Of a stretch of DNA of 64,000 nt, positions 1 through 11,154 are shown piece by piece. Positions within the stretch are counted from its first letter, which is position 1. Each line of letters opens with the position of its first letter. Source of the DNA: Hormiphora californensis (Eukaryota > Ctenophora > Tentaculata > Cydippida > Pleurobrachiidae). The notes beneath the pieces were generated by a model that was not told the origin of the DNA, did no database searches, and saw only the letters and a list, made by a program, of their open reading frames with translations. Location of the stretch: assembly GCA_020137815.1 (NCBI GenBank), contig CM035360.1, positions 2,803,078-2,867,077 of the forward strand, written 5' to 3'. Made by a program: the position numbers and the translations under genes.

Positions 1-492
1 TATCGCTCAGTTGACTGTCTTACTATTTTGTTAGTTACATTAGTTACGTGTTAGTTACGTGTTATACCGTTCTCAACAAGGTGTGACTCATTCTTAAAAT
101 GACTTCATCGGTCCTATATCGTGTCTCATTCTACAATACACAGATTCCCCCTAGTTTTATAACATTCGTCACTTCTGTGCTACTTGTACAAGTGCAACTT
201 TATATCTCACATCTTGTTGTACACAACAACCCAGTGCCCCGAATTTCAGAAATCTAAAAAAATATTTTTCTAAGCCTTCAGCTAGGCTGCAAGATTCTAT
301 TCGCTAGGCTGCAAATTTTTGCTCGGTCTCGGCTGCTAGTGCTACGCAGCCTCGACCTCACGACGTACGTCAGCATCGTAGAAGTTGGGCTAATAGAGAA
401 AAAAGTACCATTTTCGGGGCAAAATCATCGTGCAGCCCATAATGGGAAAATTTACTCAAAATTTTCTGCAGCCGGGCTGCAAGAATCTGGTG
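1..492. repeat. Gene-free flank with GCTGCAA-rich repeat sequence
   Basis: No convincing coding sequence. GCTGCAA recurs at about 285-320 and 470-482, and related sequence lies beyond the foldback at 2833-3130. The stretch 415-490 (GCAAAATCATCGTGCAGCCC ...) is nearly the same as 2833-2896. The foldback at 493-2710 therefore seems to sit inside an older repeat of which copies remain on both sides. Confidence 0.5.
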
Positions 493-803
493 ACCTACAA
501 CTATGGCTCATGCAACTATGGCTCATAAAATCTATGAGCCATAGATGCATGCAACTATGGCTCATAGATTTTATGAGCCATAGATGCATACAACTATGGC
601 TCATAGAAATGTGATCTGATTAGGTTCTATGATATGAGCCAAAGCTAGTGAGAGTGAGAGCGACGTGAATGACACGTGAGTGACACGTGAGTGACACGTG
701 AGTGACATGTGAGTGACACGTGAGTTTTCGAATCATGTAATATTAAATGAGCACAAATGTAAACGATTTACATAATGATAAATCTAATATTACATAATTA
801 AAA

Positions 804-1149
804 TTACACTATCAGTTCATCTTGGATATAATGGTAAACGGGGTCCTTCTTTGGACAGTTCATAGAGCATTTCACGTGAATCAGCAGCTCCTTAACACGA
901 TGTTTATTCAAATCTAGGATCGGATAGGTATTAAACAGCCGCCTTGCATTATCACTATCAGGATCCACAGTAAAAAACTCTCCAACAGGTCTGATTTTCG
1001 AGAAAGTAGTATAGGTAGGATGTTCCCAGAAATTGCCTGGCTAAAGTTTCTGATCTTTCACACTCTTCCAAAACCTCCCGGTACTCGTTGAACGTTGTAG
1101 TGTTGTTCGTGACGTCGATAACAATTATAGCTAGTGAATCCACTAACAA
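804..1149 (-). pseudogene. Mirror copy of the foldback ORF in the left arm
   Basis: Reverse-strand duplicate of the ORF at 2048-2393. The 63-codon frame at 958-1149 is identical in protein to its counterpart, followed by the same frame change and a stop at 804-806. A small difference near 850 changes one residue. It has no independent evidence of expression. Confidence 0.4.
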
Positions 1150-2047
1150 ATTCTAATGAGCGGGATGGATATTTGACAGTGTCACATATCCACCCCCCTC
1201 ACTGACACGATTCTGGGATGCGTCATTAGCAGAGTGAAACGATACGAGATACGAAACTTATGATTCAGGGGAGCTCATTAGCAGTGTGTGACGATAGGTA
1301 TATGGAACATGATTCGGGGAAGCTGATTAGGAGTGCTAGACGATATGAGACACGATTCGGAGAATATTTTATCGCTCTTTCTATCTATCTCTATCTCTAT
1401 CTATCTCTATCTCTTTTTGTCAATTATCTTGGACTTGAGAACCAGATGAGGTGCCTACCATTATACTATAATGCGAGCTGACGCTACACACTTGGTGAGT
1501 TTAGTGCCCTTATTTTTGGTAATAAGAGCCTATCGGCTCGCCTCATTGTTTTTAGGAGGATATGTTGTTTTAGATGGAATGCGTTGGGTTTTTTTTTTCG
1601 AGTCTTGCCAAACAGACCAAATTCAAACCATTCCATCTAAAACAACAACATATCCCCCTAAAAACAACGGGGCTGAGCCGACATCCAGATAAAAAAGGAA
1701 AAGGAGTATGGACAAAAATAAGGGCACCAAAGTTTGTAGCTTCCTCGCATTAGTATGAGTAGGTATCTCATCTGGTTCTCAATTGACAAAAAGAAATAGA
1801 GATAGATAGAAAGAGCGATAAAATATTCTCCGAATCGTGTCTCATATCGTCTAGCACTCCTAATAAGCTTCCCCGAATCATGTTCCATATATACCGTATC
1901 GTCTCACACTGCTAATGAGCTCCCCCGAATCATAAGTTTCGTATCTCGTATCGTTTCACTCTGCTAATGACGCATCCCAGAATCGTGTCAGTGAGGGGGG
2001 GGGGTGGATATGTGACACTGTCAAATATCCATCCCGCTCATTAGAAT

Positions 2048-2393
2048 TTGTTAGTGGATTCACTAGCTATAATTGTTATCGACGTCACGAACAACACTAC
2101 AACGTTCAACGAGTACCGGGAGGTTTTGGAAGAGTGTGAAAGATCAGAAACTTTAGCCAGGCAATTTCTGGGAACATCCTACCTATACTACTTTCTCGAA
2201 AATCAGACCTGTTGGAGAGTTTTTTACTGTGGATCCTGATAGTGATAATGCAAGGCGGCTGTTTAGTACCTATCCGATCATAGATTTGAATAAACATCGT
2301 GTTAAGGAGCTGCTGATTCACGTGAAATGCTCTATGAACTGTCCAAAGAAGGACCCCTGTTACCATTATATCCAAGATGAACTGATAGTGTAA
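2048..2393 (+). pseudogene. Frameshifted ORF carried in the foldback right arm
   Basis: One frame is open at 2048-2239 and reads like protein (NNTTTFNEYREVLEECERSE). From about 2170 a second frame takes over and continues to a TAA at 2391-2393. Its end contains Cys/His-bearing text (CSMNCPKKDPCYHYIQDEL). Joined by a single frame change, the two would give a peptide of roughly 110 residues. The mirror copy in the left arm (804-1149, minus) has the same break and only a few substitutions, so the break predates the present arms. I do not recognise the family. It could be a captured host gene piece or a transposase remnant. Confidence 0.4.
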
Positions 2394-2720
2394 TTTTAAT
2401 TATGTAATATTAGATTTATCATTATGTAAATCGTTTACATTTGTGCTCATTTAATATTACATGATTCGAAAACTCACGTGTCACTCACATGTCACTCACG
2501 TGTCACTCACGTGTCACTCACGTGTCACTCACGTGTCACTCACGTGTCACTCACTCTCACTAGCTTTGGCTCATAGAACCTAATCAGATCACATTTCTAT
2601 GAGCCATAGTTGTATGCATCTATGGCTCATAAAATCTATGAGCCATAGTTGCATGCATCTATGGCTCATAGATTTTATGAGCCATAGTTGCATGAGCCAT
2701 AGTTGTAGGTAATCCAAGAA

Positions 2721-2965
2721 TCTCGACACCGAAATACATATGTATTTCACACTCTAATGAGGGGGATGGATATGTGACACCATTCTGGGACGCCCTGTTA
2801 GAGCATTGGCCTGACAGGGGACGCCTAATTAGCAAAATCATCGTGCAGCCCAGAATGGGAAAATTTCCTCGAAATTTTCTGCAGCCGGGCTGCAAGAATC
2901 TCGACACCGAAATACATATGTATTTCATACTCTAATGAGGGGGATGGATATGTGACACCATTCTG
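2721..2965. repeat. Direct repeat pair beside the foldback
   Basis: AATCTCGACACCGAAATACA at about 2720 recurs at about 2893, each followed by a shared segment of roughly 70 bases (CTCTAATGAGGGGGATGG ... ATTCTGGGACGCC). A diverged version, GAGCGGGATGGATATTTGAC, lies inside the foldback arms (about 1158-1210 and its mirror at about 1990-2040). This links the flanking repeat and the foldback to one family. Confidence 0.6.
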
Positions 2966-3493
2966 GGACGCCTTATTAGCACTGTTAGCCAATACGGGAT
3001 ATTAAACACATGTGATTCGGGGAATCTTATATTTCATATTTTCTGCAGCCCGGGCTGCAATATCAGTCGAGGTTATTTTATTTAGGCTGCAAAAAATCAG
3101 TCAGGCTGCAAATATTTGCTCAAACAAGATTAATTGCATTATGTTCTAACATAATGCTGAATTTCCCTGCCATGTGAATCTATGAAGAAAGGAAATCATG
3201 ACCAGATCCGCTGTAGCAGCAAGCGGGACACAAAATCCCGATCATTTATATATCACACAAACAGTATAGAGCAAATCCTAGTGTTTTAGTAGCACTAAAT
3301 TGCGCGCCACGCCGCCACATTGCGCGCCACACATTTCCTGAAAACGTGCCAATGAAGTGGTTTATGAAGGAGCAGCTCGTAACTGTGTGCGCGGCTCTTG
3401 TTGCTACACCGTTGCCCCTCGCAACTAAAGTGTGACCAAAATGGTCCCTCTACCGATTAGTTAGTATACCAAAATGTCGTTTTCGAATTCTAA

Positions 3494-3562
3494 CCCTGCT
3501 ATGCCTTTTTACAAAGTAAAAAGGCATCCGGGTGAATGCCTTCGGCATTCACCCGGGCAGGG
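3494..3562. other. Two adjacent perfect hairpins inside an outer stem
   Basis: The first hairpin, 3501-3527, has the arm ATGCCTTTTTAC, a 3-base loop and a complementary arm. The second, 3528-3556, has the 13-bp stem CCGGGTGAATGCC around the loop TTC. CCCTGC (3494-3499) pairs with GCAGGG (3557-3562) and encloses both. The result is a three-way junction able to form a cruciform. It precedes a TG tract and a CT tract. It may be a foldback remnant or a structured RNA; I see no gene. Confidence 0.7.
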
Positions 3563-3680
3563 AAAAAATTACACGGGTTTGCAATATCGGGGCACTGGGC
3601 ACAACAACAACATAGTCGTGTGTGTGTGTGTGTGTGTGTGGGATGGTGTGTAACATGATCGGGCTTCTATATAGATTCAC

Positions 3681-3682
<2 letters not shown>

Positions 3683-3731
<49 letters not shown>
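3683..3731. repeat. (CT)n microsatellite
   Basis: A nearly pure CT tract of about 48 bases, with a (TG)n tract at about 3618-3640 just before it. It lies about 150 bases upstream of the predicted KH gene start. Confidence 0.95.
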
Positions 3732-3736
<5 letters not shown>

Positions 3737-3887
3737 GTGCCATGTTTCCAATTTCTAGTTTCTAATTCAGGTCGATTTCTTCTCTTAGCCTTGGAATGAT
3801 TTAGTCCCTTTCTCTCTACCCGGTACCCCCCACCAATGTAAATTGCCATGCTTTTCAGGGACACACGATTCAGCGCACAGGAAGAGG

Positions 3888-4390
3888 ATGGCGATGGCAA
3901 ACAAACGTCATTTTGATTCGGATTGTGTCAATATAGATTGTGAGGGACGGGATGGATTGTTATACGTTGTAGGACGAGGTGAGTTCGTCAACACATCGTA
4001 CGAGTGTTCCTCGTTTTGGTGTAACTAAGATAGCCTCTATAGGTAGTTAGTAGGTTCTAAAGGTCCCCCCAAACTACTATGTCCCTCACTCGGGTTTTGT
4101 GAAATTTCCCACGGTCATAACTCCACTCCCTGATGAGATAGAGACTTGAAATTTGTTTCGTAGGAAGAACTCGATATGATCTCCTCACAAAACAAATTTC
4201 AAGTCTCTATCTTATCAGGTGGTGGAGCTATTGACGTCTAAAATCCGGTCGCGCGCAGCAAGGGACATAGTAGTTTGGGGTGACCTTTAGTGTGTATGTG
4301 CCATGCTATTCCGTGTATATGTGATGAGAGCCGAGAGGTGAGTGCACAATTTCCTTAATTGCACTTGCTTGTGTACTATCTCTCTCTCTC

Positions 4391-4469
<79 letters not shown>

Positions 4470-7400
4470 TATTTCTGTCTCCGTGTATAACGTAGATCTG
4501 TCTGTTTGTGTGTCTGTGTAAGTTTTATTCCCTGTCTGTTTCTAATGTTTAGCGGTTAACGTCATGTTGAGTTATCTACACTCTACACACGACATCTCTC
4601 TTCATTTCTCCCACTATATTCCTCTCTCCCTCTCTCTCTTCAGTCTTCATTTCTCTCCCTCTCCCTGTGCCATCTCGCTATTCTACTAATAACTATCTCC
4701 CTCTATTTCCTATATGTTACCCCCTCTGCAGATAATGCTCGTCTTCACAAGTGGCGATCAGAGAAGGGGGCCCTGGTCTATCCGGACTGGATCAAGGGAG
4801 AGATAGTAATTGGAGGAAGGGATGAAACTAAAAAAGAAATTAGGGATGAAGTCTACAATTTAATTGTAAGTTGGTCTATATCTGAATTCTGATAACCCAA
4901 ATCCTACATACCGTGTGCGGCAAAAAAAATCCCCCCCTAGACCACCATAGTTGCCGATGTGGTGGAGAGCTGTAACTTGGCAGGGTTGCTCCACTATGTC
5001 TATCTTGATCCTGACAGAAAAATCAGAGCTCTAGCTCAAAATTCATTTTTTTGATAGGAATGAACATTGTCATTCATTCCAAGAAAAAAATATTTTCGGT
5101 CCAGAATTCAAGCAATTATCTTTGGCCATCGATTAGCTTTCCAATGTGACCAAGATCATCTAAATTGGGCAACCACAAGAGACACAGTGTCATGTTTCTT
5201 AAAGTTAGTCAGGTCATGTGATCTTCACCGAATCGTTGATTATCCGGGATTGCTAATCGAGCCAATGGGCAGAGGAATCTCGTATCACGGCCGCTAATGA
5301 GGTATGTGTACCAATACAGGACATTTATCAAAGAGCTACAGATCTCATGACCAATCAGCATCGTCATCCCTCATTAGTAGCCGTGATACGTGATTCTCTA
5401 CCACTTAGACCGATTCGTAATACTGAACACTCAACGATTCGGTGAAGATCACATGACCTGACTAACTTTAAGAAACATGACACTGTGTCTCTTGTGGTTG
5501 CCCAATTTAGATGATCTTGGTCACATTGGAAAGCTAATCGATGGCCAAAGATAATTGCTTGAATTCTGGACCGAAAATATTTTTTTCTTGGAATGAATGA
5601 CAATGTTCATTCCTATCAAAAAAATGAATTTTGAGCTAGAGCTCTGATTTTTCTGTCAGGATCAAGATAGACATAGTGGAGCAACCCTGCCAAGTTACAG
5701 CTCTCCACCACATCGGCAACTATGGTGGTCTAGGGGGGGGATTTTTTTTGCCGCACACGGTAGCATCGGGACGAACCGAAAATACTTAGTTTATAAATGT
5801 TAAACGTACTTCAGGAGCACCATGTAAAACGATCTCACATTATCTCTCTCCTAGTTAAAGTAACGATCTCACATTCTCTCTCTCCTAGTTAAAGTAACGA
5901 TCTCACATTCTCTCTCTCCTAGTTAAAGTAACGATCTCACTTATACCCCAGGAAGACAAAGAAGTTTCAGAGTTCTACGTGCCCCAAGTTGTCAACCTCT
6001 CCTTTCTCCTTGGTCACAACTGTAAAAATCTGAAGAAGATAGAGGATCAAACGGGGACATTTCTCCGACCGAAGGGCTCTCACAAGAGTATCATGATTTG
6101 TGGAAGTGAGAGGGGATCCAGGGATTTTGCGAAGAAAATGTTGAAGGAACTGTGTGGGGATGTAAGTAATGGATTTCTCCCCGATTTAATTCTTGCTCAT
6201 TCAGAATAGTTCTAACTCTCCTTTGCATTACCGGGGCGTGGTGAAACAGGCTGAGGGCCGAGTAAGGGATGGCGGACTCGACTAGTGCTAACTTATAGAG
6301 TGTAGCACTAGACTCCGCTTACTGTAATTAGAAAATGGGAGGTTTCCTGCTATAGATTATTCATTATACACATAAACGTAGACAGATTTATTCTACTCAT
6401 TAACATATTTCAAATCATTACTTTGGATTTAGAACATGACACTCACCCACGACACTTTTTATTGGTATCTTTTTCACAGTGCCCTGTGCAGAAAGTGTTT
6501 ATAACCCCCCCCCCCCCCCCCGTCTAAATAAACTATTTTCAGTTATGATATCCTGTCAAATTAATCCGTTTCTCTCCAGTTATACTTCCCCCGTGCCGCC
6601 TAATACAATTCAATCTCCCCAGCTGTACCCCGGTCCCCACTTCGTGCTCACACCCCCTCTCTCTCTCAGCTCTACCCCACCTCGTGCTCACACCCCCTCT
6701 CTCTCTCAGCTCTACCCCACCTCGTGCTCACACCCCCTCTCTCTCCAGCTATACCCCACCTCGTGCTCACACCCCATCTCTCTCAGCTGTACCCCACTTC
6801 GTGTTCTCATCTGCTGGTCAATGGAAACGTCCCCAGATCTGCTACCGTTGTATTTATTGACAAGGATTATGGTTTCCTACCCGTTACTGCTACCGGCAGA
6901 CAACCCAAGTAAGCAGCAGGTTTTCTTTGTTATGTTCTAACCCTCCTTTGACCTTTACATTTGAGGGTCGAGCAAGTTTTTTTATAATCCTTCTAATTCT
7001 TGTCAAAATACGGCTTGACCTCATATTTTTGGGGGGCAAGCTAATACCTTCACTAAATGTTAGCTAGGGACCTCCTGAGACACCAAAAAAAGTTTACAGC
7101 CCTACTCGTTGGGGGAGGTCATTTCCGGGCCACGCCCTTTTTAATAAAAAGCGTAACTACCCTTAGGAAAGGAGTAGAGACAAAATTAAGGGCACCAAAG
7201 TGTTCAGCGTCCTCGCATTAGTGGGGGTAGGTGCCGAAATTAAGGCTCTATCTCATCTGGTTAATTAGATAATTGGATAATTAGGTATGTGCATAGCCGT
7301 TTGAGGGTCATATGGCTATAGCCATGTTAGGAACGGAGTAGAGACAAAATCAAGGGCATTAAAATGATCAGCGTCCTCGAATTAGTGGGGGTAGGTGCTG

Positions 7401-10400
7401 AAATTAAGTCTCTATCTCATCTGGTTAATTAGATAATTGGATAATTAGGTTTGCACATAACCGTTTTTTGGCTATATGGCTATAGCCACTTAGGAATGGT
7501 TTAGAGACTTTTCACTGGTGCTATTTTGTTCAGAAGAAAATTTTAATCTAAGAGTTGTGGAAAAATTTAGGCTCTATTCCGTTATTTGCGGTCAAAGAAA
7601 GTCAAATCAGCCGGGAATGCCAAAAAATGGGGGGAAAATTGGCCGAAAATGCCAAAAAGTAAATTGGCCTACTTTGACCGCAAATAACGCCAAAACGGTA
7701 AGAGATGGGACCTAAATTTTTCCACAACTCTTAAATTAAAATTTTCTTCTGAAAAAATGGCACCAGTTAAAAGTCTCTAAACCATTCCTAAGTGGCTATA
7801 GCCATATAGCCAAAAAACGGTTATGTGCAAACCTAATTATCCAATTATCTAATTAACCAGATGAGATAGAGACTTAATTTCAGCACCTACCCCCACTAAT
7901 TCGAGGACGCTGATAATTTTAATGCCCTTGATTTTGTCTCTACTCCGTTCCTAACATGGATATAGCCATATGGCCCTCAAACGGCTATGCGCATACCTAA
8001 TTATCCAATTATCTAATTAACCAGATGAGATAGAGACTTAATTCACTTTGGCGCCCTTAATTTTGTCTCTACTCCTTTCCTAAGGGTAGTTACGCTTTTT
8101 GTTAAAAAGGGCGTGGCCCGGAAATGACCTCCCCCCAACGAGCAGGGCTGTAAACTTTTTTTTGGTGTTTCAGGAGGTCCCTAGCTACCATTTAGTGAAG
8201 GAATTAGCTTGCCCCCCAAAAATATGAGGTCATAGCAAGAATTCAATAGATTATTAACTGTGCCTGTTTTTGTTTGTGTCATTTTATCGTGTCTATGAGT
8301 CTCGGGGACAGTCAACATTTTACACTTTCACAGGACACTTGTGCTAGAGGAGAGGCAGGCGTTTCTGGAGGATACTGATGAGAATAAGTTGTCCCTTTCT
8401 TCCCCTTATGAGCAAGTGGATGGTGCAATGCAACAAGCGAGGCCGCTGTGAGTTGTTTGAGAGTTATTATATGATAGAAGAGAGAGACTGACTTGTTCAG
8501 ACTGTAAAAAGAGAGTTTAAATAATAGAAGAGAGAGAGGGAGAGATATGGTACAGTTTAGCTATTAATAAGTCACTTGGTACTCTCTGTATAACTACTAA
8601 GTACCAGTTATTGTAAGTTACTAAATATAGAATGTGATCTGATCTCCCATCATCTCATTCCAGTGGGACCCTTCTACAGACCAATTCAGAGTTCATCCAG
8701 CAATGTTTGTTCTACTTTCTTAACGAAGTTCGGCCCCACAAGGGCCAAATAACGCTCTCTGCTTGGTGAGTTGTTTTGTAACGCGCAGAGATCTGGTAGT
8801 ATTGGAGTTGTTATTGTCAGTATGCTGGCCGCGCGTGATAATCGCTCCATGTGCACCAGCTGCGCCCTGCGGTTCGCCCTGTCTGTCTGAAGTCACAGTG
8901 TGGTCTTTGGTTAATAACTTCTCAGATCGGTCCTGAGGCGCCAGACAGCGGTAGATTTTTCTTCAGATGAAGATGGTGACTATAATTTTAGCGTGTTCAA
9001 ATGCCAGCAATCACCCCTTTTAGTTTTGGCAAGATAATATTTCTGGATCTAAATGAGGACGTTTCATCTGTTTGTTGGCGAATAGAGGAGTTTGCCTACC
9101 AATCAATGCTCTTTAAAATGAATACAATCTTCAGCAACAGGTAGTTTATCACACCCTGATTTACAAGTCTCACTGATACGGTACGCAGCAGGAACCGACC
9201 GAAACAAGTAAACAACCAATCAGAACTCGTTATTTAGGTCTCGTGACTGGTTATCAGCCAATCAGGGACCAGTATTCCCTAATTCGGTCGATTCCTGGTA
9301 CGCAATGTATCATCTGATGCCTGATCTATACCTTCGATCTTAGACATCCCCAAGTGGGTTGGGTTTCACCAAATTACATATACCAGAACGCCCTAACATT
9401 TACCTCGTACCTCTCTCAGGTGCGACACAGTATCAGAGAACTTTTCTGATCGAGTTGGTGGTATTATTGAGGACAGCAATCTGATTTACGAGGTAGTATA
9501 TCCCAGGGAACCCCCTCCCCCATCTCCTCTTTGTGCTATTAGAACAAACTGACAAAATCCCTGCCCTGCATATACATACGAATTGATATGAATAGGATTA
9601 ATATAGTAGTTATTAATATTCGCCAAAGGGCCGAAAGAAGTGGTACACTACCGAGAAAAGATCATTTTCTTGGCGCGAGATATCTCTTCAATCTTCAGTA
9701 AAGATTCATTACTACCTTAGTTTGGAGTGATAGACAAGCGTGCTGCAAATGACAAGCTGAGGAACGTTCTAGTGACGGCCAAATTTGTAGAGAACGGTGA
9801 TGAAAACTCGGGGAGATTTGAAGTTGTCAGCTATTGTCAACAATGACAATAAGCAAAAGGTAATCATTCGTCCGATAAAGTCCACAGTTCCCGGGGAACT
9901 TCCCGCAGAAGGAATTCTAATGACTAATACCTATCCTCCCTTAATTTCAGGAGTTCACCAAGGACGGAGAACTCAACCCCCAAAGACCGGAACGATTCTC
10001 AGCCCAGATAGCCTGTCTAGGACTAGGAAGGTTGACGTTCAGTTGAAACTAGAATGTCGTCCTGTGGCCGCCACACACGCCCCATCAGTTAGCCGATTCA
10101 CCTGACGCGCTCACTCGAGAGGATGATGGGTCCCTAAATTTCGAGCAGACTGGCCAGCTGTTGTTGCTCAGTTCTCGGAGAGTTAGTGAGAGTACAGTTG
10201 CTGTTGGCAACGGGAGGATCAGGGTGAGAGGGATTCAGAGGGGAATAATTGCGAAGGATAATGGAACTATTAAATTCGAAACGGAATCTGTCAATAATGT
10301 CGAGGTAAACACACTTAATTACTGCCATCATTAATTATTTTAGACTTAAATCTGGTTGACCCTACTTACAACTCTCATTGTTGAGTGAGAAGCACCCTCT

Positions 10401-10662
10401 ATCTATTACCACGCCCCCAGATAGCTAGTAGGTTAGGTTAGAACCCCGTTAGAACATATAATAACATATAATATAATAACATATCTCTCTCTCTCTCCAG
10501 GTAAGTAGTAAGGTTTGGGAGACTGCGTTTACACAGAACCTGACAGCTAGTCAAGATGAGTCTGCTAAGATGACATGGTCAGGGGAACAACTGTTATGCA
10601 AGGACTTGGAGGAATTCATGACTGTTGTACAAATTGCATCGAAATATGTGAAACCTATTTGA
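3888..10662 (+). CDS. KH-domain RNA-binding protein, about 11 exons, 3' part possibly disrupted
   Basis: Exons read from frame and splice sites: 3888-3978, 4732-4865, 5952-6161, 6787-6908, 8334-8447, 8664-8765, 9420-9492. Phases agree at every junction. Exon 3 encodes a KH domain: VVNLSFLLGHNCKNLKKIED, a hydrophobic strand then the GxxG-type loop GHNCKN, then MICGSERGSRDFAKKMLKEL. Exon 4 (TVVFIDKDYGFLPV) and a late exon (RGIIAKDNGTIKFE) look like cold-shock/OB-type strands, a weak inference. Later coding appears at about 9721-9858, 9951-10303 and 10501-10662 (stop TGA), but frames do not join cleanly in the first two: 9721-9858 needs a 1-base shift, and 9951-10303 changes frame twice. That is an assembly error, a missed intron or decay. 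The start is ATG in AGGATGGCG at 3888; an upstream exon is possible. I do not recognise the full-length family. Confidence 0.6.
4057..4290. mobile_element. Small foldback element in KH intron 1
   Basis: CTAAAGGTCCCCCCAAACTA at 4057 is matched by an inverted copy ending at 4290. Inside is a near-perfect hairpin, CTGATGAGATAGAGACTTGA at about 4130, against its complement ending at about 4219. No coding capacity. Confidence 0.75.
4380..4461. repeat. (CT)n microsatellite in KH intron 1
   Basis: About 80 bases of almost uninterrupted CT. It lies on the polypyrimidine-strand side, 270 bases before the exon 2 acceptor. Confidence 0.95.
4911..5760. mobile_element. Long-TIR element in KH intron 2, TA target site
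   Basis: CCGTGTGCGGC at 4911 is inverted at 5750-5760, and TA flanks both ends, as in Tc1/mariner-type insertion. The arms (about 4911-5250 and 5425-5760) are nearly identical. Both contain the same ORF in mirror orientation (5067-5297 plus, 5364-5603 minus) beginning with FIPRKKYFRSRIQAIIFGH. The two ORFs diverge only toward the centre. The 57 shared residues have no recognisable domain. Confidence 0.8.
5825..5945. repeat. Tandem repeat ahead of KH exon 3
   Basis: Four units of ACGATCTCACATTCTCTCTC followed by TCCTAGTTAAAGTA, each carrying a pyrimidine run and an AG. The last unit, ACGATCTCACTTATACCCCAG, ends at the real acceptor of the KH exon (5951/5952). Confidence 0.75.
6620..6786 (+). 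repeat. Acceptor-derived minisatellite ahead of KH exon 4
   Basis: Units of 38-47 bases start with CAGCT at 6620, 6667, 6707, 6746 and 6784 and share TACCCCACCTCGTGCTCACA plus a CT run. The fifth copy is the predicted exon start (CAG/CTGTACCCCACTTCG). Every unit therefore contains a polypyrimidine tract, an AG and the exon's first 15-20 bases. The units upstream also read YPTSCSH in frame. Confidence 0.85.
7016..8232. mobile_element. Foldback element in KH intron 4
   Basis: TGACCTCATATTTTTGGGGG at 7016 has an inverted partner ending at 8232. The arms are about 600 bases each and meet near 7630 with almost no loop. An internal direct repeat (TAGGAA-GGAGTAGAGACAAAAT at about 7167 and 7329) occurs in each arm. 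Related, more diverged arm sequence occurs at about 16200-16400 and inside the foldback at 493-2710, so this is a family. No transposase seen. Confidence 0.85.
9189..9297 (+). mobile_element. hAT-like MITE, copy 1 (109 bp)
   Basis: CAGGAACCGACCGAAACAAG at the left end, TTCGGTCGATTCCTG at the right. Flanks GTACGCAG and GTACGCAA match at 7 of 8 bases, an 8-bp target duplication. Same sequence as the copies at 21030, 47055, 58143 and 63509. It lies in a KH gene intron. Confidence 0.9.
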
Positions 10663-11154
10663 GGATTTCTTTAGATATCTGATGAGGATAATACAGAATT
10701 CTTTAGCGAAATAAGATTGTAGGGTTGAGAAACAGTCCTCCCTTTTAGTTTTAATATGAACTATGTTGAGTGTTGACTAATGCAAATTAATTGCACTCGT
10801 AATCATTTATTCTATCTGGACAGTTTGTAATTACTGGCAGCCTTGTCATGTTGTTGAATGTTGTAATTTACAAGATGAGCAACACATGAGAGAAAATGAT
10901 ATGATGCCCCCGCTTTTTCTGCGTGATTTTCTCAGCTTTCTTCGTAAAATGTAAATGACTATCAGCTAAGTGGAGTTAAAAAGAAAAGATAAATTATTTT
11001 TACACCGATATAAATGTTTTTGTAAAACCATTATATTTCAGTTCAACTGCACCCAAACTCTCTCTCCTAATTCCGGCCACACCTCAGGCTGTCTGTCAGT
11101 GCGCCCAGGTCAGATGGGGTCTGAGACGCCAGACAGCCCCTGGAGTGGTGTTTC
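10663..11154. other. Gap between convergent genes
   Basis: 3' flank of the KH gene and of the minus-strand ORF at 11155. No coding signal. CCGGCCACACCTCAG occurs at about 11074 and again at 11161 inside the end of the neighbouring ORF, so that end has been partly duplicated. Confidence 0.4.

Larger units (their letters stand above)
493..2710. mobile_element. Foldback transposon with arms of about 1.08 kb
   Basis: The sequence from 493 (ACCTACAACTATGGCTCATG) is repeated as its reverse complement ending at 2710. The arms are about 493-1580 and 1628-2710 and leave a loop of about 45 bases. The homology includes a GTGACACGTGA satellite (about 660-725 and 2478-2560) and a short ORF present in both arms (804-1149 minus, 2048-2393 plus). 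AAGAATCT occurs just outside both ends (about 481-488 and 2716-2723) and may be a target duplication, although it is separated from the ends by 4-5 bases. Near identity of the arms implies recent formation or gene conversion. I saw no transposase, so it is probably non-autonomous. A diverged relative of its arm sequence lies in the foldback at 7016-8232. Confidence 0.85.
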
